A stretch of 39,724 nt of DNA, taken from NCBI GenBank assembly GCA_002697475.1, contig NZVW01000073.1:1-39724 (forward strand), in the 5' to 3' direction. The DNA comes from Aquimarina sp. (lineage in GTDB: Bacteria > Bacteroidota > Bacteroidia > Flavobacteriales > Flavobacteriaceae). The position numbers were made by a program, and so were the translations under genes. This document shows, one piece after another, positions 1 through 8,186 of this stretch. The number at the start of each line of letters is the position of its first letter. Positions within the stretch are counted from its first letter, which is position 1. Under the pieces are notes generated by a model. That model was not told the origin of the DNA. It did not search any database and saw only the letters and a program-made list of their open reading frames with translations.

Positions 1-1
1 C

Positions 2-853
2 ATTCATCAGGATATGAAAAATACCTATTTAGGAGAAAACTACAGTATTTATGGCCATTTAAACTTCTATTTTTTTCAGAGAAACCTTCAATTCAGAGTG
101 GGTCAGGGAATTGCTATTACCACAAATCCGTATGACAGAAATACAAATTATATTAACAATGCTTATGGATCCAGATTACTGAGCTCAACATATCTTAAAA
201 TTAATTATAAGAAAAATAATATTATAGAGAATTTAGGACTGGAAACAGGTGTTTCGATTATTCATTATTCTAATGCCAGTTCTAAAGCCCCAAACAATAG
301 TACAAATACATTTACTTTTAATCTAGGTCTTAATTATACTTTTAATGACAACCAGGAGATAAAGAGGTACTCTGGCAAAAAGGATATTAAATACACTGAA
401 CCTATTTCTTATACTTTTGCCTTCAGGATGGGTGTTAATGAAACAGATGTAATAGGTTCAGGTCAGTTTCCTTTCTATACATTATCAGCATATGCGAGTA
501 AGAGAATAAACAAAAAGAGTTCTCTTCAGTTAGGGACTGATGTTTTTTTTGCAGAGTTTTTGAAAGAGTACGTCAGGTATCAGTCCATAGCATTTCCTGA
601 GGAAGGTATTGGCGGTGATGAGGACTGGAAACGTGTAGGGTTGATAGTTGGACATGAATTGCATATTGGGGATTTATCATTGCTTACACAACTTGGTTTT
701 TATTTGATTTACCCGTTTGAGTATCAGGGGCGGATATATAACCGAATTGGATTACAGTATACTGTATATAAGGATATCTTTGTTGCAGCAACAGTGAAGT
801 CGCATGGTGCTACTGCAGAGGGAGTAGAATTCGGAGTAGGCATTAAAATTTAA
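2..853 (+). CDS. PagL-like lipid A 3-O-deacylase / acyloxyacyl hydrolase (5' end missing)
   Basis: Outer-membrane beta-barrel protein of the lipid A deacylase (PagL, PF09411) type, which removes an acyl chain from lipid A in the outer membrane. The reading frame stays open to the first bases of the window (codons I-H-Q-D precede the Met at position 14), so the signal peptide and first strands lie outside. The family hallmark His-x-Ser-Asn is visible as HYSNAS (His84 and Ser86 counted from the Met at 14), and the rest alternates short amphipathic strands with Tyr/Asn-rich turns. It ends 6 bp before the next lipoprotein gene, so the two are probably co-transcribed. Family assignment is good; the substrate in this organism is inferred. 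Confidence 0.75.
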   Translation: MHQDMKNTYLGENYSIYGHLNFYFFQRNLQFRVGQGIAITTNPYDRNTNYINNAYGSRLLSSTYLKINYKKNNIIENLGLETGVSIIHYSNASSKAPNNSTNTFTFNLGLNYTFNDNQEIKRYSGKKDIKYTEPISYTFAFRMGVNETDVIGSGQFPFYTLSAYASKRINKKSSLQLGTDVFFAEFLKEYVRYQSIAFPEEGIGGDEDWKRVGLIVGHELHIGDLSLLTQLGFYLIYPFEYQGRIYNRIGLQYTVYKDIFVAATVKSHGATAEGVEFGVGIKI

Positions 854-859
854 AATTCT

Positions 860-1612
860 ATGAAAGTATTAATTAGTGTAGTATTTATTTTTTTGATGTT
901 TACGGCTTGCGATACCGAGAATGCTTGGGATTGTGCTCAAACTTCAGGTCCGATTATTTCACAGTCCATAGAAGTACCTGATTTTGATAAAATAAGTGTA
1001 TTACAGAGGTCGCAACTTGTAATTAGACAAGGAGTAAAAAATGTTATTATTGAAACCGGAGAAAATTTATTGGAAGATGTAGCTGTTTTTGTTGAAAATG
1101 GGACTTTAATAATCGATAATAAAAATGCCTGCAATTTGATTAGAGACTACGGGGTAACAAAAGTTACAGTAACTACACCAGTACTGACAGAAATTAGAAA
1201 CGCTAGTGGTTTAACAGTTATTGGAGATGGTGCACTAAGTTTTAGTGAATTAACATTGAGATCTGAGGATTTAGAAGAGGAAGATTTATATAGAAAAGTG
1301 GGGGATTTTGATTTGACTTTGGACGTTGATTTTCTAAATATAATTACCAATGGAAAATCAAACTTTTTTTTAGATGGAAGAGTAGATGAAATGGATATTA
1401 ATTTTTTAGACGGGGATAATAGGTGTGAATGTGATTCATTATTATTGAATAGGGCAACAATTTTTCATCGAGGAACTAATGACATTTTTATTGCTCCTAT
1501 TCAGGAAGTCACCGGCGAGTTGAGAAGTACAGGTAATCTAGTTCTGAGTAGTAGACCCATCTCCGTGGATGTTCAGGAATTATATAAGGGGAGAGTAATA
1601 TATAATGATTAA
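860..1612 (+). CDS. DUF2807 (GIN-type) lipoprotein
   Basis: Secreted lipoprotein of 250 residues. The N-terminus is a short hydrophobic signal ending in a lipobox (FTAC, Cys17). The body has the repetitive parallel-beta pattern of DUF2807 putative adhesin-head domains: short strands with Asn/Gly turns and the usual opening in which a 'FDKISVLQRSQLVIRQG' segment is followed by 'VIIETGENL'. These proteins are common in Bacteroidetes and their function is not known. It lies 6 bp behind the PagL-like gene and converges with the DUF547 gene, whose stop is only 12 bp away, leaving no room for a separate terminator. Confidence 0.75.
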   Translation: MKVLISVVFIFLMFTACDTENAWDCAQTSGPIISQSIEVPDFDKISVLQRSQLVIRQGVKNVIIETGENLLEDVAVFVENGTLIIDNKNACNLIRDYGVTKVTVTTPVLTEIRNASGLTVIGDGALSFSELTLRSEDLEEEDLYRKVGDFDLTLDVDFLNIITNGKSNFFLDGRVDEMDINFLDGDNRCECDSLLLNRATIFHRGTNDIFIAPIQEVTGELRSTGNLVLSSRPISVDVQELYKGRVIYND

Positions 1613-1624
1613 TAGAGGTTAAAA

Positions 1625-2416
1625 TTACTGCTTATTTAAATTCCAGTCGTATTCTAAATATTCAATGTTGGCATCAATATTTATTTTGGTGTTGGTATAC
1701 TGATTTATATATGCTATAACAGAGTTCGTAGAAGGTGTTTTATAATCTTTCTCATACCACTTAAAAATATGGGACAATTTCACACTAGTTGAAGAGATCC
1801 TATTTTTATCGGAGTTTATAAACTCACTGGCAGCTTCGTCTAACTGTTCGTTAATAGACGTAGGAGTGTAAGCTTTATTCATAAGTTTAGGGCATGAAAT
1901 GGAGGCACAATTAATAGCAAAATGTATTCTAGGCTCGTCCATTTTTCTAAGTACTCCATTCTCAATTCCTCCTAAAGACATGGTTCTGTTACCCACTGGC
2001 ACAATGGCTTTTGTCCAGGCTCCATTTATATCTTTTATACTTTTTACAGGATAATTTTTGATAATAAGGTCTACAGTATAGGCATTATAAAGATTGATAT
2101 AATAGGCTAATAACTCCTGAACCTGCCATTCTTCGTTTGGAGGATTTGAAGATAAAGCAGTTAAATAAGTAGTGAGCTGCTCCTGATCATTTTTAAATCC
2201 TTCGTAATCTACTAACCCATCATCTGATACATGCTTTTGTAATAAATCAGTCCAAAGCTGATGATCAACTTTTGCTGATATATCTTCTTGCAGATTAACC
2301 AGATTTTCAGGGACCTCCTTAACAGGCTGCCCCTGACTGGATATTCCGGCTGCAGTTAAAAGTGCACAGTTTTGAAACAATACTAAAATTCCAATAAAGT
2401 ATAATATTAACCGCAT
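1625..2416 (-). CDS. DUF547 lipoprotein, last gene of the arsenosugar operon
   Basis: Lipoprotein of 263 residues with signal and lipobox (LFQNC, Cys17) and one DUF547 domain. Visible family signatures are YYINLYNAYTVDLI, the SLGGIENGVLR segment and the conserved IHFAINCASISCPKL stretch with its paired cysteines. The domain's biochemical role is unknown. The gene follows arsM by 36 bp on the same strand, which suggests it is the last cistron of the arsenosugar operon. Whether it takes part in arsenic handling, for example as an envelope partner, is inference from position only. Confidence 0.8.
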   Translation of the reverse strand: MRLILYFIGILVLFQNCALLTAAGISSQGQPVKEVPENLVNLQEDISAKVDHQLWTDLLQKHVSDDGLVDYEGFKNDQEQLTTYLTALSSNPPNEEWQVQELLAYYINLYNAYTVDLIIKNYPVKSIKDINGAWTKAIVPVGNRTMSLGGIENGVLRKMDEPRIHFAINCASISCPKLMNKAYTPTSINEQLDEAASEFINSDKNRISSTSVKLSHIFKWYEKDYKTPSTNSVIAYINQYTNTKINIDANIEYLEYDWNLNKQ

Positions 2417-2452
2417 GTTTTTATCTTTTAATTTAGTTTAATGAAAATTTTC

Positions 2453-3421
2453 TTAGCAACACCCACCACCATCATAGTGAAAAGTAGATTCGCTGATAAA
2501 AATATCCTCTCTTCCTAAATCTGATAATGCTTTAGCAGTTTTATCACAAACAGCGATAGGCTGATTTTTTAACAGCACATGTCCCTTTTTATCGTCAAAA
2601 TAATCTTGATCTCCATAATATATTGCGGCTTTACCGGTAAATACACAAGGACCATCCTCTGGCATAGGGTCTTTAATTGCTGCCACCTCTATAGATTCAA
2701 TGTAGATTAGTTCTTCTGTTGGATAATTTTTCGGGTCTAAAATTCTGTATGGCTTTCTTGCTCTGATCTCAATAGTTCCGAAACCTACGTCAGTTAGGGC
2801 TTTTACATAGTCATTGATAGGTAAACTTCCACTTAGGCAAAGTGCTCTTAAACGCTCATCGTTTCTTAAAGTGTCATTCATGGATTGCTCACAAGTAGGA
2901 TCACTCATCACTAGTCTTCCGTGAGGTTTTAGAACTCTATACATTTCTTCGATTGCCTTTTTTAAATCTTCTTCTTTAAAAATGTTGAAAAGACAATTTT
3001 GAGCAGCTACGTCTATGCTGTTGTCATCCACAGGAAGATTCAGTGCGTCTCCATATCTAAGATCAACAAATTCACTATTAAACCAATCATTCTGTGCTTC
3101 TGCCTCTTTGAAATTTTTTCTGGAGGCATCTAACATTTCCTGAACGACATCGACTCCGATGACCCCGTGTTTTTGTCTTGAAAAATAAGAGAATTGCAAT
3201 AGCTCCATTCCTCCGCCGACACCAACATATAGAATTTTAGGATTATTAGTTAAATCTCTGGCATGTACGGTACTACCACAACCATAATTCATTTCCTGCA
3301 TTATCTTTGGGATTTTTAGTCCTGGTAGTTCCCATATAGGGTTGGTGGTGCAGCAAAGACCTACGTCTGGAGTCAAAGCAGCTTCTTTATAAACGTCGTG
3401 TGTAGTATTTAAATAACTCAT
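2453..3421 (-). CDS. arsM: Arsenosugar-pathway arsenite S-adenosylmethionine methyltransferase ArsM
   Basis: Cytosolic SAM-dependent methyltransferase of 322 residues that methylates As(III), the first committed step toward arsenosugars. The SAM-binding glycine motif VGVGGGMEL lies at residues 66-74, followed by the acidic GVDVV strand. Cysteines that could bind arsenic are at 23/24 (GLCCTTNP), 48 (YGCGS), in PTCEQ and LCLSGS, and as a terminal pair (GGGCC, residues 321-322). The Rossmann half is followed by a long C-terminal extension as in the arsenosugar-type ArsM rather than the shorter detoxification form. A 75-bp gap separates it from the phosphorylase gene upstream; an internal promoter there is possible (TATATTTA on the minus strand) but not proven. 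Confidence 0.9.
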   Translation of the reverse strand: MSYLNTTHDVYKEAALTPDVGLCCTTNPIWELPGLKIPKIMQEMNYGCGSTVHARDLTNNPKILYVGVGGGMELLQFSYFSRQKHGVIGVDVVQEMLDASRKNFKEAEAQNDWFNSEFVDLRYGDALNLPVDDNSIDVAAQNCLFNIFKEEDLKKAIEEMYRVLKPHGRLVMSDPTCEQSMNDTLRNDERLRALCLSGSLPINDYVKALTDVGFGTIEIRARKPYRILDPKNYPTEELIYIESIEVAAIKDPMPEDGPCVFTGKAAIYYGDQDYFDDKKGHVLLKNQPIAVCDKTAKALSDLGREDIFISESTFHYDGGGCC

Positions 3422-3496
3422 TTTTTAAATTCAGTATTTGTAATGTAGTTAAATATAAACCAGATCTTATTAAAAATGGTGATTAGTTTAACTTTT

Positions 3497-4309
3497 CTAC
3501 ATGGATTTGATTAATTCTCTAAAAAGTGTGATCATCTGTGGCTCAGCCTTATTAGCCATAGCAATGATTTCTTCAATATTTATAGGTTCAAGATTTTCAG
3601 GGTCACATTCGTCAGTTAATACAGAAACCGCAGCTACCGGTAAATCAAGATGATTTGCAACAATAACTTCAGGTACAGTACTCATTCCTACAGCATCTGC
3701 GCCAATAACCTTTAAATATCTATATTCTGCGCGGGTTTCTAATTGAGGGCCTACAACAGATGCGTAAACACCATTGTGCAGTTTTATATTATTATCCTTA
3801 GCTATTTTTTTAAGGGATTCATTAATAGTTTTATCGTAAGGAGCACTCATATCCGTAAAACGACTTCCTAATTGTTCTACTCCTTTAAATGCTAAGGGAG
3901 AACCTCCTTGTAAATTAATATGGTCATCAATGAGCATTAACTCACCTTTATTAAAATCAAGGTTAATGGCACCGGAGGCATTTGATACCAATAAAGTTTT
4001 AACTCCAAGTTTATGCATGATTCTTACGGGGTAAGTTACATCTTGTAAGGTATACCCTTCGTATAGGTGAAACCTACCTTGCATTACAACAACTTTTTTA
4101 CCTTCCAGGTTACCGTAAATAAGCCTTCCTTTATGAAATTCTACTGTTGCAGTAGGAAAGTTAGGGATATGATTATAACTCACCTCTTTAATTACTTCAA
4201 TATGGTCAATTAGCTGGCCTAGCCCGGTTCCTAAAATTATACCTATTTCGGGTTTGTCAAATCCTTTTTCAATAAGATAATCTGTGGTATCTTCAATAAG
4301 TTTAATCAT
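3497..4309 (-). CDS. Purine nucleoside phosphorylase (arsenosugar operon)
   Basis: Trimeric-type purine nucleoside phosphorylase, 270 residues, the usual length. Visible motifs are the phosphate-loop GTGLG near residue 28, the MQGRFHLYEGY segment, the SNASGAIN strand, VVGPQLETRAEYR with the base-contacting Glu, and GMSTVPEV. In the arsenosugar pathway it is expected to remove adenine from the 5'-deoxy-5'-dimethylarsinoyl-adenosine made by ArsS. Consistent with an aminopurine substrate, Asp233 (VSVLTDECD) stands where human PNP has Asn243. The start codon overlaps the end of the glycosyltransferase gene by 8 bp, showing translational coupling. A general purine-salvage role cannot be excluded. 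Confidence 0.88.
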   Translation of the reverse strand: MIKLIEDTTDYLIEKGFDKPEIGIILGTGLGQLIDHIEVIKEVSYNHIPNFPTATVEFHKGRLIYGNLEGKKVVVMQGRFHLYEGYTLQDVTYPVRIMHKLGVKTLLVSNASGAINLDFNKGELMLIDDHINLQGGSPLAFKGVEQLGSRFTDMSAPYDKTINESLKKIAKDNNIKLHNGVYASVVGPQLETRAEYRYLKVIGADAVGMSTVPEVIVANHLDLPVAAVSVLTDECDPENLEPINIEEIIAMANKAEPQMITLFRELIKSM

Positions 4310-4919
4310 TGTTTGTATAAAATTTTTTAAATATAATATTGTCTTTTATATCATCATAGGTGTCTATATCATTTCTTTCAGAAAGCAATTCGATTCTATC
4401 GTTTTTTAAATCCTGCAATGTGCTTTTTAAAACGGTATTGGTACCCCAATCTTTATTTTGAAATAATTTTTTGTTTTTCAATGACTTCATGCCCAAAAGA
4501 TAATAGCCACCGTCTTTAGCTGGACCCAGAACAAAATCATTATTTCTCAGGCAATCAAAAGCAGTTTGAATGTCATTGGTTGTCAGGTCGTACATATCGC
4601 TACCAATAACAATGATATTCTCATATTCTGCGTTAAACCCGTCCTGAAATGCATTCAGCATTCTTTCTCCTAAGTCATTTCCTGCTTGGATTTGTTTTTT
4701 ATAGATATGATCGCTCCAAATATCGTTTACGGCAATAGATTCTGAATAATAAACTCTTTTCGAGCAATTGAGATCTTTTGTAATATTTACGGTATGCTGC
4801 AATAAGAATTTATAAATCTCTAATGCAGCATTATCACCTATCGTTTTTCCTAATCTTGTTTTGCACTTACCTAGTTCAGGGTTTCGGGTAAATATGATAA
4901 GTAGGTTTTTATTTTTCAA
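4302..4919 (-). CDS. DUF2064 / TIGR04282-type arsenosugar glycosyltransferase
   Basis: Small cytosolic GT-A-fold transferase of 205 residues from the DUF2064 (TIGR04282) family that is characteristic of arsenosugar clusters. The N-terminus carries the MobA-like nucleotide loop (IFTRNPELGKCKTRLG), followed by the metal-site-like VIGSDMYDL and the conserved LGPAKDGGYYLLGMK strand. It would transfer the ribosyl/glycosyl group when the arsenosugar is built; the acceptor is not known from the sequence. It starts 2 bp behind the rhodanese gene and overlaps the phosphorylase gene by 8 bp. Confidence 0.85.
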   Translation of the reverse strand: MKNKNLLIIFTRNPELGKCKTRLGKTIGDNAALEIYKFLLQHTVNITKDLNCSKRVYYSESIAVNDIWSDHIYKKQIQAGNDLGERMLNAFQDGFNAEYENIIVIGSDMYDLTTNDIQTAFDCLRNNDFVLGPAKDGGYYLLGMKSLKNKKLFQNKDWGTNTVLKSTLQDLKNDRIELLSERNDIDTYDDIKDNIIFKKFYTNND

Positions 4920-4921
4920 TA

Positions 4922-5410
4922 TTAATATACTTTAATTCCGTTTTGCACCCACTTGCTCCATTTCTTAGAAAAAGTATGAATGCTATCTGTGATTTTATTA
5001 TTGTTTACAATCTCAAGATTGTGATTTTTCCATTCAAATATTCCTCCGTATAGATTTAAAACATTGGGATAGCCATATTCTTTAATTTTTTCACCAATAT
5101 TTTCTGAACGAATACCAAGACTACAATACACAACAATAGTTGAGGTTCTAGGAATTTTTAGACTATCTAATTTTTGTAATGAAAAGTTGTTATAGCCTAC
5201 ATATTTAGCTTTAGGTATGTGACTAATTTCAAACTCTTCCTTTTCTCTAGCATCTAATATGACCACCGAGTCTTTTATTTTATGAAGATCTGAGATAGTG
5301 ATATAAGGTACGGAGCCTTTATTAAACTTTTCAAGAAGCTTATCTAGGGAATTTTGAGCAATACAAAATTGTCCTGTGATCAGAAATAAAAATAAAAATG
5401 ATTTCATCAT
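4922..5410 (-). CDS. Secreted rhodanese-domain protein
   Basis: Single-domain rhodanese (sulfurtransferase fold), 162 residues. The N-terminus (about MKSFLFLFLITGQFCIAQ) is a signal peptide, so the enzyme should act in the periplasm; the start could equally be the second Met, one codon later. The active-site loop is intact: Cys96 in YCSLGIRS. Acidic and aromatic elements of the fold are visible, such as ILDAREKEEFEISHIPKA and YGGIFEW. It sits between arsS and the glycosyltransferase gene with 2-3 bp gaps, so it is clearly a cistron of the arsenosugar operon. A thiol or sulfane-sulfur role on arsenic is conceivable, but the substrate is unknown. Confidence 0.85.
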   Translation of the reverse strand: MMKSFLFLFLITGQFCIAQNSLDKLLEKFNKGSVPYITISDLHKIKDSVVILDAREKEEFEISHIPKAKYVGYNNFSLQKLDSLKIPRTSTIVVYCSLGIRSENIGEKIKEYGYPNVLNLYGGIFEWKNHNLEIVNNNKITDSIHTFSKKWSKWVQNGIKVY

Positions 5411-5413
5411 TAG

Positions 5414-6493
5414 CTACGCAACAGTTCCCTGACAGCTACTTCCGGCACCGGCCGTACATCCATAACAGTGTTGAGAAATTATGATGTTTCTGTCATTTAA
5501 TATATCTTCATTATATTCGCTTATATGTTTAATCTTGCTGGCTACTTTAAGACCTAGCATTTGATTAAAATCGCAGTCATACAGCCATCCATCCCAGCTT
5601 ACAGAAATAGTGTTGGTACACATAACATTTTCTACTGCTGCAGGATTGTAAGCCTCAACTAATGCATACATATAGTCCTCATAGTTATCAGAAGCGATTA
5701 AATAGTCTAAAAACCTACTGATAGGGAGGTTTGTTATTGCAAAAAGATTATGAAAATGAATTCCGAAATCTTCTAAAAGAGCTTTTTTAAAGTCTTTTTC
5801 CATAGAAGTTTGGTCACCAGGTAAAAACGCACCTGAAGGGTTATATACCAAATCTAATCTTAAGTCGCTATCAGGCATTCCATAACCTCTTTCATTAAGT
5901 TCTTGCAATGCCTTAATGGAAGCGTCAAAAACTCCATTTCCTCTTTGTTTATCTGTTTTTCCTCTTGTCCAATGAGGCATAGATGAAACTACATGAACAT
6001 TATATTTTTTAAAGAAGTCTGGTAGGTCATAGTACTTTTTATTTGCTCTTATAATTGTCAAATTGCTGCGTACAATAAAGTCTTTGATACCTGCTTTGCT
6101 TGCTTCTTCAACAAACCATCTAAAGTTAGGGTTCATCTCAGGAGCTCCTCCGGTTAAATCTAAAGTGTGTGCTCCTGTATTTTTAATGACATCAAGACAC
6201 TGTTGCATCGTTTCTTTAGTCATAATTTCTTTACGATCAGGCCCGGCATCCACGTGACAATGTTCACATACCTGATTACACATATAACCAACATTGATTT
6301 GTAAAATCTCTAACTTTTTAGGTTTTAAAGGCAGTTGCCCGGATTCAGAAATTTTGTCAGCAAATTTTGGAAGTTCCCCGTTTGCGAAGATTCCATTATT
6401 TAAAATTTCCAATTGTCTTTTGGCATCAGCCAATTGATCATTTCTTTTATGTAAGGATTGCTTTTTTTTAATTTCTGACATTTTATTGTTCAA
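5414..6493 (-). CDS. arsS: Arsenosugar biosynthesis radical SAM protein ArsS
   Basis: Radical SAM enzyme of 359 residues (TIGR04167 type) that joins a 5'-deoxyadenosyl group to methylated arsenic. The [4Fe-4S] motif CxxxCxxC is at Cys72, Cys76 and Cys79, and DLTGGAPEMNP follows as the SAM-binding GGE-like element. The C-terminal cysteine cluster is CYGCTAGAGSSC (Cys343, 346, 354). Some relatives carry selenocysteine in this tail; here all positions are ordinary Cys codons and no in-frame TGA is read. A second Met four codons later (from 6481) is an equally good start. The gene lies 73 bp behind the AhpD-like gene and 3 bp before the rhodanese. Confidence 0.93.
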   Translation of the reverse strand: MNNKMSEIKKKQSLHKRNDQLADAKRQLEILNNGIFANGELPKFADKISESGQLPLKPKKLEILQINVGYMCNQVCEHCHVDAGPDRKEIMTKETMQQCLDVIKNTGAHTLDLTGGAPEMNPNFRWFVEEASKAGIKDFIVRSNLTIIRANKKYYDLPDFFKKYNVHVVSSMPHWTRGKTDKQRGNGVFDASIKALQELNERGYGMPDSDLRLDLVYNPSGAFLPGDQTSMEKDFKKALLEDFGIHFHNLFAITNLPISRFLDYLIASDNYEDYMYALVEAYNPAAVENVMCTNTISVSWDGWLYDCDFNQMLGLKVASKIKHISEYNEDILNDRNIIISQHCYGCTAGAGSSCQGTVA

Positions 6494-6566
6494 ATTTTAG
6501 ATTTGGGGTCGATTGTGTTTATTTCTTAATAAACCCATTATGGCAAAGCTGTTAAAGGATACGGAA

Positions 6567-6902
6567 TTACATTTCCAACTTATTTACTTTATTCATCATC
6601 ATGACACCGTGTACCAAGGTAGCACCACTTTTTATAGCAGCACCCACATGTATTGCTTCCATCATTTCTTCTTTAGTTACTCCCCTTTGTAAAGTGTCTT
6701 TAGTATATGCATCAATACAATATGGACATTGTTCTGTATGTGCAACAGCTAAAGCGATAAGAGCTTTTTCTCTTGCTGTCAATGCGCCTTCTTCAAAAAC
6801 TTTTCCGTAATAATCAAAAAACTTTTTACCTAATTCTTCACTCCATTCCGTAATATTCCCAAACTTTCTTAAGTCTGAAGGGTCATAGTATGTTTTAGAC
6901 AT
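6567..6902 (-). CDS. AhpD/carboxymuconolactone-decarboxylase-like protein, first gene of the arsenosugar operon
   Basis: Small all-helical protein of 111 residues from the CMD/AhpD superfamily, of the subgroup found beside ArsS (arsenosugar-associated peroxidase-like protein, TIGR04169). The redox CxxC is present as EQCPYC (Cys59 and Cys62), preceded by the usual LTAREKALIALAVAHT helix. The proton-relay His of true AhpD is not in its usual place after the CxxC, so peroxidase activity is doubtful. It is the promoter-proximal gene of the minus-strand cluster. The 234-bp region to the divergent lacI gene must hold the operon promoter; I see only a weak -7-like TATTCTTG (complement of 6959-6966). 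Confidence 0.85.
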   Translation of the reverse strand: MSKTYYDPSDLRKFGNITEWSEELGKKFFDYYGKVFEEGALTAREKALIALAVAHTEQCPYCIDAYTKDTLQRGVTKEEMMEAIHVGAAIKSGATLVHGVMMMNKVNKLEM

Positions 6903-7136
6903 ATATACTTTAGATTAATTAATTGTTAGTTCGTCGTATCTTAAATTTCAGCCTTACACAAGAATAAAATAATTTATTATTAAAGTTGAAATATAATAAA
7001 CAATATTTTTAAAGATAAGGTTTTAAACTTAAAATCAAATATTTGTGTAAAACGTATAATTTTTAAAAAATAATGGAGAAAAACCTTAATTTAGACAAAG
7101 AATTGTCTTACAAATTAAGAATTAGAAATAGGGGTT

Positions 7137-8144
7137 ATGAGAAAAAAGGTTACCTTAAAACAACTTGCAAAAGAATTAAATTTATCAATTTCAACTGTTT
7201 CTAAATCATTAAAAAATGATCCTGAGATTAGTCAAAAGACTATTAATAGAGTACACGAGCTTGCTGATTTTTATAATTACAAACCTAATGCCTTAGCGGT
7301 AAGTCTGAAGAGTAGCAGGACTAAAACGATTGGAGTAATATTGCCAGAAATATTAAATCATTTTTTCGCTAAAGCATTATATGGTATAGAAAAAGAAGCT
7401 TCTAATCATGGGTACAAAATTTTAACCTGTATCACTAATGAGTCTTATGACAAGGAGGTGGAGTATGTTGAAATGCTTAATTATAGTAGTGTTGACGGGT
7501 TTATCGTTGCCTTAAGTGAAGAAACCCAGGTGCTTAATAAATTTGACCATTATGCTGCGCTTAAAAGAGATAAGGTGCCCATGGTGATGTTTGACAGAGT
7601 TATTGATGAGATTGACTGCGATAAAGTAATTGTAGACGACGAAAATGCATCTAAGAATGCGGTACAGTATCTTATTGATTCAGGCTGCTCCAAAATAGGT
7701 TTAATTACTACCATAGGGGATTTAAGTGTTGCTAAGCATAGAATTCAAGGAGCTAAAGCTGCGGTAGCAGATAAGGACGTTGAGTTGCACGAATTTAAAT
7801 TGAAAGGAGCATCTCGTGCTGAAGAAGAAATTTTAGCATTTCTAAAGAGTACAGATCTGGATGCCGTTCTGGGACTAGATGAAACTTCAGCTGCAGTAAC
7901 AATAAATAGTTGTCATAGGTTAGGGTATAAAATACCCAAAGATATATCTGTAATTGGTTTTACAGATGGATTGTTGTCTAAGCATTCTTTTCCTAAGCTT
8001 TCTACAGTTTCCCAACATGCTGAAGATCTTGGTGAAAGGGCTGTACAGGTTCTGATTAATAATATAGAAAATGACGATGAGAAGTATGTTCCTAAAACCC
8101 AAATAGTAAAAACATCTTTAATACTTAGAGATTCGACCAATTGA
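7137..8144 (+). CDS. LacI/GalR-family transcriptional regulator 1
   Basis: LacI-family DNA-binding protein of 335 residues. The N-terminal helix-turn-helix (VTLKQLAKELNLSISTVSKSL, residues 4-24) is followed by a hinge with NALAVSL and a periplasmic-binding-protein-like sensor domain starting at TKTIGVILPE. The sensor ends with the typical VIGFTDG segment and a final LRDST. It is divergent from the arsenosugar operon and convergent with a second LacI gene 42 bp away. Its target is not shown by the sequence; control of the sugar locus downstream is more usual for the family than control of arsenic genes. An imperfect dyad (AGACAA, 4 bases, TTGTCT, 7093-7108) lies just upstream of the start. Confidence 0.9.
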   Translation: MRKKVTLKQLAKELNLSISTVSKSLKNDPEISQKTINRVHELADFYNYKPNALAVSLKSSRTKTIGVILPEILNHFFAKALYGIEKEASNHGYKILTCITNESYDKEVEYVEMLNYSSVDGFIVALSEETQVLNKFDHYAALKRDKVPMVMFDRVIDEIDCDKVIVDDENASKNAVQYLIDSGCSKIGLITTIGDLSVAKHRIQGAKAAVADKDVELHEFKLKGASRAEEEILAFLKSTDLDAVLGLDETSAAVTINSCHRLGYKIPKDISVIGFTDGLLSKHSFPKLSTVSQHAEDLGERAVQVLINNIENDDEKYVPKTQIVKTSLILRDSTN

Positions 8145-8157
8145 TTACTAATCAATT
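8139..8157. terminator. Weak hairpin between the convergent lacI genes
   Basis: AATTGATT and AATCAATT form a perfect 8-bp stem with a 3-base ACT loop, overlapping the stop codon of regulator 1 and followed by a short T stretch. It is almost all A-T, so it would be a weak terminator. It is the only hairpin I noticed in the 42-bp gap. Confidence 0.35.
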
Positions 8158-8186
8158 TTCGATAAATAATGTTGATGAAAAAATGG

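Noticed and set aside
5414..5470. Selenocysteine in the ArsS tail
   Set aside because: Some relatives are selenoproteins, but here the tail is encoded entirely with Cys codons and ends at a TAG; I saw no in-frame TGA.
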